Origin: an uncultured Collinsella sp.
GTDB taxonomy: Bacteria; Actinomycetota; Coriobacteriia; Coriobacteriales; Coriobacteriaceae
Direction of reading: 5' to 3'
DNA length: 23,928 nucleotides
NCBI GenBank assembly: GCA_900544205.1
Contig: UQUG01000026.1
Location: 1-23,928 of the forward strand
A program made the position numbers and the translations under genes. Of the stretch, positions 7,631 through 15,458 are shown one piece after another. Each line of letters opens with the position of its first letter. The first letter of the stretch is position 1. The notes under the pieces were generated by a model that was given only the letters and a program-made list of their open reading frames with translations, ran no database searches and had not been told where the DNA came from.

Positions 7631-8779
7631 TCATTCCCCCTTCCCGATAACGACGTCATTTCCAACGACGGCCGTATCCTTGGTGGTATCGACAGAGCCG
7701 AGCTTCACGCCCTCTTCGACCGTGGAGTTCTCGCCCAAAATAGCGCGGCAGATGTGCGCGCCGCTCTTAACGTGCGCACCCGGCAGCAGCACGGAGTCCT
7801 CGACCACGGCGCGCTCTTCGATGATGACATCGGTCGAAAGGATCGAGTGGCGAGCGGTGCCGTAGATCTTGCAGCCGTTGGAGACCAGGCAGTCGTCCAG
7901 GCGTCCATCCGGGCCAATGTAGTGCGGCGGACGCGTGGTGATGTTGGACATGATGGGGAAGTTCTTGTCAAACAGATCGAACTCGGGGTTGTTGCCCAGC
8001 AGGTCCATCGAGGTCTCGTGGAAGCTGGCGATGGTGCCGACGTCCTTCCAAAAGCCGTGGAACTCGTAGCTGTACAGGCGCTTGTTCTCGCCGAGCAGCT
8101 TGGGGATGATGTCCTTGCCAAAGTCGTGGCTCGAGCGCTGGTCCAGAGCGTCCTCCTCGAGCGCCTCGATCAGCACGTCGGCCGAGAAGATGTAGATGCC
8201 CATGGACGCGAGGTTCGAATCGGGCTTATCGGGCTTCTCGGTGAACTTGGTGATGCGGCCGTCCTCGGGGTCGGTAGTCAGGATGCCAAAGCGGCTGGCC
8301 TCCTCCCACGGCACGGGCATAACGCTCACCGTGAGGTCGGCGTTGTTCTCAATGTGCGTCTTGAGCATCTTGCGGTAGTCCATGCGATACAGATGGTCGC
8401 CCGAAAGAATCAGGACGTACTTGGGGTCGTTGGCCTTGATGTAGTCCAGGTTCTGCGTAATGGCGTCGGCCGTGCCCGCATACCAGGCGCCGCCGGTCTG
8501 CGTCTCGTACGGCGGCAGGATGGACACGCCGCCGTCGCGGCTGTCCAGATCCCAAGCCTCGCCAGAGCCCACATAGGCATGCAGCAGGTAGGGACGATAC
8601 TGCGTCAGAACGCCCACCGTGTCGATGCCCGAGTTGGAGCAGTTGGACAGCGAAAAGTCGATAATGCGGAACTTGCCACCAAAGCTAACCGCCGGCTTAG
8701 CGATCTTTTGGGTGAGTGCCCCCAATCGGCTGCCCTGTCCTCCTGCGAGGAGCATCGCGATGCATTCTTTCTTACTCAT
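7631..8779 (-). CDS. glgC: Glucose-1-phosphate adenylyltransferase catalytic subunit
   Basis: A 382-residue ADP-glucose pyrophosphorylase, converting ATP and glucose-1-phosphate to ADP-glucose and pyrophosphate, the committed step of bacterial glycogen synthesis. The nucleotide loop GGQGSRLG lies at 13-20, catalytic Asp128 in SGDHLYRMD, and the glucose-1-phosphate-binding FTEKP motif at 179-183. The C-terminal left-handed beta-helix spans about 270-382. The start is supported by AGAAGGAGA at about 7 nt. The gene is followed at 4 nt by glgD, so the active enzyme is probably a GlgC-GlgD heteromer, as in Firmicutes. It follows glgP by 107 nt that include a 9-bp hairpin. Confidence 0.96.
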   Translation of the reverse strand: MSKKECIAMLLAGGQGSRLGALTQKIAKPAVSFGGKFRIIDFSLSNCSNSGIDTVGVLTQYRPYLLHAYVGSGEAWDLDSRDGGVSILPPYETQTGGAWYAGTADAITQNLDYIKANDPKYVLILSGDHLYRMDYRKMLKTHIENNADLTVSVMPVPWEEASRFGILTTDPEDGRITKFTEKPDKPDSNLASMGIYIFSADVLIEALEEDALDQRSSHDFGKDIIPKLLGENKRLYSYEFHGFWKDVGTIASFHETSMDLLGNNPEFDLFDKNFPIMSNITTRPPHYIGPDGRLDDCLVSNGCKIYGTARHSILSTDVIIEERAVVEDSVLLPGAHVKSGAHICRAILGENSTVEEGVKLGSVDTTKDTAVVGNDVVIGKGE

Positions 8780-8819
8780 CGATTTCTCCTTCTGTCATCG
8801 ATGTTTCTAAACCCATTAG

Positions 8820-8850
8820 CGACGGGCGCGGCGCAGCGTCACGCCCGTCG
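8820..8850 (-). other. Intercistronic hairpin between glgP and glgC
   Basis: CGACGGGCG (8820-8828) pairs perfectly with CGCCCGTCG (8842-8850) around a 13-nt loop. The minus-strand sequence after the stem (CTAATGGGTTT) has no U-tract. A role in mRNA stability or partial termination is possible. Confidence 0.5.
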
Positions 8851-8886
8851 AGTAATGCCGTGCTGGCAAAGGGAGCTCGCGCGCCG

Positions 8887-11313
8887 TTACGCGTGCCAGA
8901 TCTCGTCGCGGTACTCGCGAATGGTGCGGTCGCTCGAGAACCAGCCGCTCGAGGCGGTGTTGAGCAGCGCCTTGCGGTTCCAGGTCTCCTGGTCGCCGTA
9001 GCTGTTCGTGAGCTTCTCCCACGCATCCACGTAGATGCGGAAGTCTGCCATGACCAGGTCGGGGTCGTTGTTGTTCATGAGTTCGTTGTAGATGCTCTCG
9101 AAGTTGCCCGAAAGACCCGCAAAGGTGTTGTTCTTGAGCTCGTCCATCACGCGGCCCAGACGCTCGCGATCGTTGTTGAGCGTATCCCACGCAAAGTAGC
9201 TGTTGGATGCCCAGAGCTGCTCGACCTCGGGAGCGGTCAGGCCAAAGATGGCCTCGTTCTCGCGGCCGGCCAGGTCGGCGATCTCGATGTTGGCGCCGTC
9301 GAGGGTACCTAGCGTAATAGCGCCGTTCATCATGAGCTTCATGTTGGACGTGCCCGAGGCCTCCTTGCCGGCCGTGGAGATCTGCTCCGAAATCTCGGCG
9401 GCGGGGTAGATGAGCTGGGCGTTGCTTACGCGGAAGTTGGGGATAAAGCAGACCTTCATGACCTCGTTGACGCGGGCATCATTGTTGATGACGTCGGCCA
9501 CGGAGTTAATGAGGCGGATGGTCTCCTTGGCGAAGGTGTAGCTCGAGGCAGCCTTTCCGCTAAAGATGAAGGTCGTCGGCGTCACGTGGAAGTTGGGATC
9601 GGCGATGCGACGGTTGTAGATGTCCATCACCTTCATGATATTCATGAGCTGGCGCTTGTAGGCATGGAAGCGCTTAACCTGAACATCGAAGACGGTGTTG
9701 GGGTCGATGACCAGACCGGTTTCGGCCTTGACGTAGGCGGCCAGGCGCTCCTTGTTGGCGCGCTTGGAGGCACCCACGGCCTTCAGGAACTCGGTGTCGT
9801 TCTGGAACTCTTTGAGTTTCTCCAGCTCAAAGGCGTCCTTGAGCCAGCCGTCGCCAATGGCCTCGGTCACGAGCTTGGCGTAGGTGGGGTTGGCCTCGGC
9901 AAAGAAGCGACGGTGCGAGATGCCGTTGGTCTTGTTGTTGAACTTCTCGGGCGTCAGGGCATAGAAGTCCTTGAGCACGATGTTCTTGATGATGTCGGAG
10001 TGAATCTTTGCCACGCCGTTGACGCTGTGGCTGCAGATCACGGATAGGTTGGCCATGCGAATCTCGCCGTCCCACAGAATAGCGGTCTGGCGCAGACGCT
10101 CCTGCCAGCCCTCCTGCGTGGTGTCGAACGACTCGTGCCAACGACGGCTGATCTCATCGATGATCTGGTACACGCGGGGGAGGAGCTTGGAGAACGTGCC
10201 GATGGGCCACTTCTCCAGAGCCTCGGGCAGGATGGTGTGGTTGGTATAGCTCACGACCTGCGTCACGATGTTCCAGGCGTCATCCCACTCGAGCTTCTTC
10301 TCGTCGATGAGGATACGCATGAGCTCGGGGCCGCACATGGCGGGGTGGGTATCGTTGGTGTGGATGGCCACAAACTGCGGCAGCAGCTCCCATTTCTCGC
10401 CGTGCTCCTTCTCAAAGGTGTCGAGCAGGCTGTAGATACCGGCCGAGACAAACAGATACTCCTGCTTCAGGCGCAGCAGACGGCCGTGCTCGCCGGCGTC
10501 GTTGGGGTAGAGGATGGCGCTGATGGCCTCGGCCTCGGCGCGCTCGGCATCGGCCAGGGCGTAGTCGCCGCGGTTGAAGGCCTCAAGGTCAAAGTGCTCC
10601 TCGACCGGCTCGGCGGCCCAGACGCGCAGCTTGTTGACGGTCTCGCCGGCATAGCCCACCACGGGGATGTCATAAGGAACGGCCAGGATATCCTGCGTGT
10701 CCACCGTGCGGTAGAACGTGCGGCCGTTCTCCTCAAAGCCTTCAACATGGCCACCAAACTTGATGGTCACGGCCTTGTCCTGACGGCGAACCTCCCAGGG
10801 ATAGCCGTGGGTGAGCCACTCGTCGGTGGCCTCGACCTGGCTGCCGTTAACGATCTCCTGCTTAAACAGGCCGTAGCGGTAGCGCATGCCGTTGCCGTAG
10901 CCGGCAATGCCCTCGGCTGCCATGGAATCCAGGAAGCATGCGGCCAGACGACCCAGGCCACCGTTGCCCAGGGCCGGATCGGGCTCCTGGTTCTCGATGA
11001 CGGACAGGTCGAAGCCCATGTCGTTGAGCGCCTCGGCGACCATGTCGCGCACGCCAAAGTTGAGCAGGTAGTTGTCGAGCAGGCGGCCGATCAAAAACTC
11101 GATCGAGAAGTAGTACACGCGCTTTTTGCCCTCGGCGGTGGCGCGGGCGTCGCTCTTGGTGGCAACGGTACGGGCCTTCTCGGCCACGAGCTTGGCCAGG
11201 GCGTTAAAGCGGTCAAGGTCGCTGGCGGCCTCGACGCTCTTGCCGCTAATGCTCATGACGGCATCGCGATAGAGCTCGGTAAACTCCTGCTTGTTGTCGA
11301 AGATCTTATTCAT
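8887..11313 (-). CDS. glgP: Glycogen/starch/alpha-glucan phosphorylase
   Basis: An 808-residue GT35 phosphorylase that releases glucose-1-phosphate from glycogen chain ends using phosphate and pyridoxal phosphate. The family-typical N-terminal segment ALGNGGLGRLAACFLDSMA lies at 114-132, and AIHTNDTHPA at 317-326. The cofactor motif EASGTSNMKLMMNGA at 651-665 contains the PLP-binding Lys659, followed by LDGANIE. Length and motifs match the full family, with no truncation. The start is supported by AAAGGA about 5 nt upstream. The gene lies between glgB and glgC, consistent with coordinated synthesis and breakdown. No N-terminal allosteric phosphorylation region like that of the animal enzyme is evident. 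Confidence 0.96.
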   Translation of the reverse strand: MNKIFDNKQEFTELYRDAVMSISGKSVEAASDLDRFNALAKLVAEKARTVATKSDARATAEGKKRVYYFSIEFLIGRLLDNYLLNFGVRDMVAEALNDMGFDLSVIENQEPDPALGNGGLGRLAACFLDSMAAEGIAGYGNGMRYRYGLFKQEIVNGSQVEATDEWLTHGYPWEVRRQDKAVTIKFGGHVEGFEENGRTFYRTVDTQDILAVPYDIPVVGYAGETVNKLRVWAAEPVEEHFDLEAFNRGDYALADAERAEAEAISAILYPNDAGEHGRLLRLKQEYLFVSAGIYSLLDTFEKEHGEKWELLPQFVAIHTNDTHPAMCGPELMRILIDEKKLEWDDAWNIVTQVVSYTNHTILPEALEKWPIGTFSKLLPRVYQIIDEISRRWHESFDTTQEGWQERLRQTAILWDGEIRMANLSVICSHSVNGVAKIHSDIIKNIVLKDFYALTPEKFNNKTNGISHRRFFAEANPTYAKLVTEAIGDGWLKDAFELEKLKEFQNDTEFLKAVGASKRANKERLAAYVKAETGLVIDPNTVFDVQVKRFHAYKRQLMNIMKVMDIYNRRIADPNFHVTPTTFIFSGKAASSYTFAKETIRLINSVADVINNDARVNEVMKVCFIPNFRVSNAQLIYPAAEISEQISTAGKEASGTSNMKLMMNGAITLGTLDGANIEIADLAGRENEAIFGLTAPEVEQLWASNSYFAWDTLNNDRERLGRVMDELKNNTFAGLSGNFESIYNELMNNNDPDLVMADFRIYVDAWEKLTNSYGDQETWNRKALLNTASSGWFSSDRTIREYRDEIWHA

Positions 11314-11367
11314 ACGTTCCTTTCCCCCGGGGATGTTTCTCCCGGAACGGTTATGTCTTTTATCCTA

Positions 11368-11382
11368 CGCCTCGGTGAGGCG
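11368..11382 (-). other. Small hairpin between glgB and glgP
   Basis: CGCCTC and GAGGCG flank a 3-nt loop in the 94-nt gap. A looser CGTTCC/GGAACG pairing (11315-11320 with 11344-11349) overlaps the glgP leader. No U-tract follows. Co-transcription of glgB and glgP is likely. Confidence 0.35.
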
Positions 11383-11407
11383 GGTAATTACAGCTGTAAC
11401 GGCTTTG

Positions 11408-13654
11408 TTACGCATCCTTGACAGACGACGTAACAGAACCAGACTTGGCCTTGGTAGCGGCCTTTTTGGCAGACGACTTCTTGGTCGCGGTAGCCTTAGC
11501 AGCGGGCTTGGTAGCCTTCGCCTTGGCCGGAGCCTTCTTGGCAGCCGCAGGCTTGGGCTTCACCGAGGACGTGCGCTTACGCGTCGCCTTCTTGGGTTTC
11601 TCAACCACCGGCGGCTTGTAGCTGCTGGGACCGCGGCGCTTAAGTACCACACCTGCCAGGCCGGGCACCTTGATCTCAATGGAGTCCATCTGCCCGTTCC
11701 AGGGATAGGGCTCGCTCGAGCAGGTGTAGGGCTCCTCGCCGGCATAGCCGCTGCCGCCAAACTCGGGACGGTCTGAGTCAAAGATGACCTCCCAGTCACC
11801 CTCGCGCGGCACGCCCACGCGGAAACTCTCGTAGCTCGCCGGGTCAAAGTTGATCAGGATCACCAGGTCGTCATCGACGTCCTCGCCCTGACGCACAAAG
11901 CTGACGATGGACTGCTTGGAGTTATCCGCATCGATCCAGGTAAAGCCGTCGTCGGTGTAGCCGCGCTCGTACAGGGCGGGCTCGGCGGTGTATAGGTGAT
12001 TGAGCGCCTTGATAAACGCCTGATGATGACGGTGAGTCTCGTACTCCTCGGTCAGGAACCACTGGATGGACTCGTAGTAGCGCCACTCAATAAACTGGCC
12101 GATCTCGTTGCCCATAAAGTTGAGCTTGGCACCGGGGTGCGTCATCTGGTAGAAGGCGAGCGTACGCAGGCCGGCAAACTGGCGCCACCAGTCGCCCGGC
12201 ATGCGGCCGATGAGCGAGCACTTGCCGTGCACGACCTCGTCGTGGCTCAGCGGGCAGATAAAGTTCTCGGTAAAGGCGTACATGATGGAGAACGTGAGCA
12301 GGCCATGGTTGCCGGGGCGCCACGGAAAATCGGTCTGCATGTAGTGCAGGGTGTCGTTCATCCAGCCCATGTCCCACTTGTAGTGGAAGCCCAAGCCGCC
12401 ATCCTGCGGCGGATAGGTCACGAGCGGCCACGCGGTGGACTCTTCGGCCATCATCATCACGTCGGGGTAGTGCGCCTCCACGGCGCAGTTGACTTGACGG
12501 ATAAACGCACTGGCGTCCAGGTCCTCCTCGGTACCGTACTTGTTGAACTTCTTTTGCCCCGGATCGTCGATGCCAAAGTTGAGGTACAGCATGCTGGACA
12601 CGCCGTCCATGCGAATGCCGTCCACGTGGAAGTTCTCGAGCCAGTACAGCACGTTTGAGACCAGGAAGGAGCGGACCTCGCCGCGGGCGAAGTCGAACTT
12701 GTGCGTGCCCCAGTTGGGGTGAATCTCGTGCTCAAACAGCATGTGGCCGTTAAAGGTGGCAAGGCCGTGGGAGTCGGCGCAAAAACCGCCGGGCACCCAG
12801 TCCATGATCACACCGATGCCCGCCTCGTGGCACGCATCGATAAAGTGCATGAGCTGCTGCGGGTTGCCGTAGCGCGACGTGGCGGCGTAATAGCCAGTCG
12901 TCTGGTAGCCCCAGGAGCCGTCGAAAGGATGCTCCATGAGCGGCATGACCTCGATATGCGTATAACCCATGTCGCGCACGTAGTCCACGAGCTCCACCGA
13001 CAGGTCGTCGTAGGTGTAAAACTCTCCGCGCTGTGCGGGGAAGGGATCCATGGGGCCGGGGTAGTTGCCGTACTCGTCGGGCTCGCCCTGCGGCGCGTCG
13101 CCGTGGCGCTTCCACGAGCCAATATGTACCTCGTAGATGTTAAGGGGCTGCGACATGTGGTTGTGGCTGGCGCGGCGCTTGAGCCACGCGGCGTCGTTCC
13201 ACTTATATCCATCGAGGGTCCACAGCACGCTCGCCGTTCCCGGAGGGCACTCGGCCTTAAAGGCGTACGGATCGGCCTTGTAGAGCTTTTCGCCCTCGTT
13301 GGTCTCGATAAGGTACTTATACAGCTGACCCTGCTCGGCGCCAGGAATAAAGCCTTCCCAGATAGCGCTCGTATGCATGGGCACCAGCGGGTTGGCTTGC
13401 TCATCCCAGTCGTTAAATTCGCCAATGACATGGACGCTCTTAACGTCGGGCGCCCAAACGCAAAAGCGCCAGCCGCGCGTACGGCTCTGCGTGTCGGGGT
13501 GCGCGCCCATCTTTTCCCAGCTGCGCTCCCACGTACCGATGCCAAATAGGTAGACATCGTCCTTGGTGAGCTCCGGTGCGTGCGGGGCGGCTTTGCGGGT
13601 AGCAGGCTTTTTGGTTGCTGGCTTTAGCTTTGTATCGCTCACGTTTGATCCCAT
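11408..13654 (-). CDS. glgB: 1,4-alpha-glucan branching enzyme with Lys/Ala-rich tails
   Basis: GH13 glycogen branching enzyme that makes alpha-1,6 branches. From the start used here (748 residues): a CBM48 domain at about 30-140, then the barrel with region I DWVPGGF (285-291), nucleophile Asp350 in DGIRMDGV, acid/base Glu404 in MAEEST, and Asp472 in LSHDEVVHG. Regions II-IV are canonical. In region I the histidine of the usual DWVPxHF motif is Gly290. Residues 5-27 are Lys/Pro/Ala-rich, and 683-748 form an Ala/Lys/Thr tail like that of GlgA. The start is uncertain. ATG occurs at 13657 and 13654 without a clear ribosome-binding site, while GTG at 13642 has GGGA 6 nt before it, and an open TTG lies at 13702. 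It is the first gene of the minus-strand cluster, facing a 335-nt regulatory region. Confidence 0.93.
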   Translation of the reverse strand: MGSNVSDTKLKPATKKPATRKAAPHAPELTKDDVYLFGIGTWERSWEKMGAHPDTQSRTRGWRFCVWAPDVKSVHVIGEFNDWDEQANPLVPMHTSAIWEGFIPGAEQGQLYKYLIETNEGEKLYKADPYAFKAECPPGTASVLWTLDGYKWNDAAWLKRRASHNHMSQPLNIYEVHIGSWKRHGDAPQGEPDEYGNYPGPMDPFPAQRGEFYTYDDLSVELVDYVRDMGYTHIEVMPLMEHPFDGSWGYQTTGYYAATSRYGNPQQLMHFIDACHEAGIGVIMDWVPGGFCADSHGLATFNGHMLFEHEIHPNWGTHKFDFARGEVRSFLVSNVLYWLENFHVDGIRMDGVSSMLYLNFGIDDPGQKKFNKYGTEEDLDASAFIRQVNCAVEAHYPDVMMMAEESTAWPLVTYPPQDGGLGFHYKWDMGWMNDTLHYMQTDFPWRPGNHGLLTFSIMYAFTENFICPLSHDEVVHGKCSLIGRMPGDWWRQFAGLRTLAFYQMTHPGAKLNFMGNEIGQFIEWRYYESIQWFLTEEYETHRHHQAFIKALNHLYTAEPALYERGYTDDGFTWIDADNSKQSIVSFVRQGEDVDDDLVILINFDPASYESFRVGVPREGDWEVIFDSDRPEFGGSGYAGEEPYTCSSEPYPWNGQMDSIEIKVPGLAGVVLKRRGPSSYKPPVVEKPKKATRKRTSSVKPKPAAAKKAPAKAKATKPAAKATATKKSSAKKAATKAKSGSVTSSVKDA
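11411..11608 (-). repeat. Low-complexity region encoding the GlgB tail (residues 683-748)
   Basis: The encoded segment is rich in Lys, Ala and Thr, with ATRKRTSSVKPKPAAAKK near 690-707 and repeated AKKA/KATK units. It shares the TRKR element and composition with the GlgA tail. It is predicted disordered and strongly basic, with no recognised domain. Confidence 0.75.
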
Positions 13655-13854
13655 CATGACGCGGCAGCGTGTTGCCTTGGTGACTAGATGCGAAAGGTCC
13701 AAGGCTGCACGAATCGAAGGGACGGCGATAGTTCTATGATTCGTTCCACCTCGCGTGCTCGGTGGAACTTTCGGCAGAAACTACGATAACACCTGTACGT
13801 TAGTTTTATGGACGAAAGCGGATTTGCGGAGGCGTTTAATCGGTAAGCGACATG

Positions 13855-13887
13855 TTTATACCACTGGCAGAATTGCTGTGGTAAAAC
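13855..13887 (-). promoter_or_regulatory. Possible glgB operon promoter
   Basis: On the minus strand TATAAA (13855-13860) is preceded by TGG, an extended -10 pattern. TTACCA 18 nt upstream is a weak -35, and it overlaps one arm of the TGGTAAAAC dyad, as expected for a repressible promoter. A leader of about 190 nt would follow. It contains an 8-bp hairpin, GTTCCACC (13743-13750) with GGTGGAAC (13761-13768). Confidence 0.4.
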
Positions 13888-13904
13888 CCTTGACAGTTTT
13901 ACCA
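13879..13904. promoter_or_regulatory. Operator-like dyad TGGTAAAAC-N8-GTTTTACCA
   Basis: A perfect 9-bp inverted repeat (13879-13887 and 13896-13904) with an 8-nt spacer. The sequence TTGACA at 13890-13895, a consensus -35 element for the plus strand, sits between the arms. The location between the divergent glgB and HAD genes, over promoter elements of both, is typical of a transcription-factor site. The factor is unknown. Confidence 0.5.
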
Positions 13905-13935
13905 ATTAGGGTTTCAAAACTGATAGGCTTACGTT

Positions 13936-13966
13936 TGGTAAAACGTTTTTAGCATGTTGTTTACCA
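13936..13966. promoter_or_regulatory. Second operator-like pair upstream of the HAD gene
   Basis: TGGTAAAAC (13936-13944) and TGTTTACCA (13958-13966) form an inverted pair with one mismatch. The first also begins a smaller palindrome, TAAAACGTTTTTA, centred on CG. This pair lies between the plus-strand TTGACA and the HAD start codon, where binding would block transcription. Confidence 0.42.
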
Positions 13967-13988
13967 TTTGACATCGAAAGGCTCGTTT

Positions 13989-14678
13989 ATGAACCACATC
14001 GCTGCTCCAAGTGTTGCTTTTATTTTCGATTGCGACGGAACACTGGTTAATAGCTCCCCCGTCTGGGGCCATGCGCAGACCGAGTTATTGCGCCGTCATG
14101 GCATTGATGTAACGGTCGACGATTTTGCCCAGTTTGAACACTTGTCGCTCGAGGACGAGTGCCGGGCCTACCACGATACGTGGAGCATTGGCGCGAATGG
14201 TGAGGAGCTGTATCGCGAACTGAGCGATATTTTGATGGAGGGGTACTCCAAGGTGCCGCCGCGCGAGGGGCTCCTGGCATTTTTGGAGCAGGCGAAGGCT
14301 GCGGGCATTGCCATGTGCGTTGCCACGTCCACGCCGGCCGAGCTGGTGCAGCCCGCGCTTGCCGGTGCCGAGCTCGACGCTTACATGGAGTTTGTTACCA
14401 CGACGGACGAGGCAGGACGCTCCAAGCAGTTCCCCGACGTGTACGAGCTGGCGTTGCGTCGCCTGGAAGAGCGCCACGGGCGCAAGTTTGAGCGCGCGTG
14501 GGTGTTTGAGGACGCCGTCTTTGGACTTAAGAGCTCTGGCGCTGCGGGCTTTAAACGCGTGGGCATCTATGACCCGCACGGCCGTATGGAGCGCGACGAG
14601 GTGCGTGCCAACTGCGACATCTTTATCGACAACTATGAGGACCTGGACCTGGCCCGCGTGCTTTCGTTTGAGGGCTAG
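13989..14678 (+). CDS. HAD-superfamily hydrolase (beta-phosphoglucomutase-like subfamily)
   Basis: A 229-residue HAD subfamily IA protein. Motif I is FDCDGTLV (13-20) with nucleophile Asp14 and Asp16. Motif II is VATST (111-115). Motif III Lys is Lys146 in RSKQFPD, and motif IV is FEDAVFGLKS (173-182) with Glu174 and Asp175. The helical cap lies between about 20 and 90. These enzymes are sugar-phosphate phosphatases or beta-phosphoglucomutases. The exact substrate cannot be read from sequence. Being divergent from glgB and sharing its regulatory region suggests a sugar-phosphate substrate (inference). The start is the ATG with GAAAGG 7 nt upstream rather than the open TTG seven codons earlier, which overlaps the operator-like region. 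The thiamine pyrophosphokinase gene follows after 9 nt. Confidence 0.85.
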   Translation: MNHIAAPSVAFIFDCDGTLVNSSPVWGHAQTELLRRHGIDVTVDDFAQFEHLSLEDECRAYHDTWSIGANGEELYRELSDILMEGYSKVPPREGLLAFLEQAKAAGIAMCVATSTPAELVQPALAGAELDAYMEFVTTTDEAGRSKQFPDVYELALRRLEERHGRKFERAWVFEDAVFGLKSSGAAGFKRVGIYDPHGRMERDEVRANCDIFIDNYEDLDLARVLSFEG

Positions 14679-14687
14679 GCGAGGGCC

Positions 14688-15329
14688 GTGGCTTGCAAAG
14701 TATTAGTGGTTTGCGGCTCGCCGGTGTTGGCGAGCGCGGATCTGCTGCGCCACCTGGCAGGGGAGTGCGACCACATCGTAGCTGTAGACCGCGGCCTGGA
14801 CGCCCTGTTGGGCGCCGGCCTGAGTTGCGACGTCTACGTAGGCGACGCCGATACCGTAAGCGATGAGGGACGCGCCCTGGTCGATGCCGCTGCCGATTTT
14901 GAAGTGGAACGCCACAAACCCTACAAGGACTACACCGATCTGGCGCTGGCGCTCGATTCCGTCCGCCGTCGCTGGCCAGGTGCCGAAGTGGTAGCAACCT
15001 GCGCCACCGGCGGCCGTCCGGACATGGCCCTGTCTGTGTTAGGGCTCCTGGCAGGCTATGCGGACGCCCCCGTCTGGATCGAAGAAGACGAAGTGACGGT
15101 CAGAATCCTGCACCAGGACGAGACCTGGACCATCGAAAACGCCGAGGACAAAACCTTCTCCATCATCGCCATAGCTCCCAACACAGAGATAAGCGAACAC
15201 GGCCTAGAGTGGGAACTAGACCACAGCCCCTTAGGCCTGTTGGCCGATACGGGCATCTCTAATGTCGTCCGGAAAACGGCCAAGATCCAAGTCCACCAAG
15301 GCGTCGCGATCGCCTACCTCTACAAGTAA
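14688..15329 (+). CDS. Thiamine pyrophosphokinase (thiamine diphosphokinase)
   Basis: A 213-residue protein matching thiamine pyrophosphokinase, which transfers pyrophosphate from ATP to thiamine in the cytosol. Family landmarks are AVDRGLDALLGAG (32-44), the GDADT loop (52-56, usually GDFDS), KDYTDLALAL (80-89) and TGGRPDMAL (107-115). The last motif usually has His where Met113 stands here. The C-terminal domain includes GLEWELD (172-178) and ISN (190-192). The GTG start has GAGG 4 nt upstream. The gene is 9 nt after the HAD gene, so both are probably one transcript. Substitution in two signature motifs may reflect lineage divergence rather than loss of function. Confidence 0.88.
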   Translation: MACKVLVVCGSPVLASADLLRHLAGECDHIVAVDRGLDALLGAGLSCDVYVGDADTVSDEGRALVDAAADFEVERHKPYKDYTDLALALDSVRRRWPGAEVVATCATGGRPDMALSVLGLLAGYADAPVWIEEDEVTVRILHQDETWTIENAEDKTFSIIAIAPNTEISEHGLEWELDHSPLGLLADTGISNVVRKTAKIQVHQGVAIAYLYK

Positions 15330-15344
15330 GGCATCGCCGCGTGA

Positions 15345-15426
15345 GGGTTTTATCGGGACGGTGGGTTAATTGACTGATTTTGCCGAAGTCAAAATCAGTC
15401 AATTCAGCCCCGTCCCAGGAAAACCC
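15345..15426. repeat. 82-nt imperfect palindrome after the thiamine pyrophosphokinase gene
   Basis: The core is a perfect 15-bp stem (15368-15382 with 15390-15404) around loop CCGAAGT. Outward it continues through a short imperfect section to GGGACGG/CCGTCCC (15355-15361 with 15410-15416), and then GGGTTTT/AAAACCC (15345-15351 with 15420-15426). There is no U-tract on either side. Size and nested structure suggest a dispersed palindromic repeat rather than a simple terminator, though it may also end the upstream transcript. Confidence 0.6.
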
Positions 15427-15458
15427 GTAAGGCAGGGCAACAACCCCAAAAAAAGTCC

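Noticed and set aside
11388..11399. 12-bp palindrome TTACAGCTGTAA between glgB and glgP as an operator
   Set aside because: It overlaps the end of the glgB gap, far from promoter-like elements. A partial copy of the ACAGCTGT core at 571-578 is not in an equivalent position, so chance is likely.
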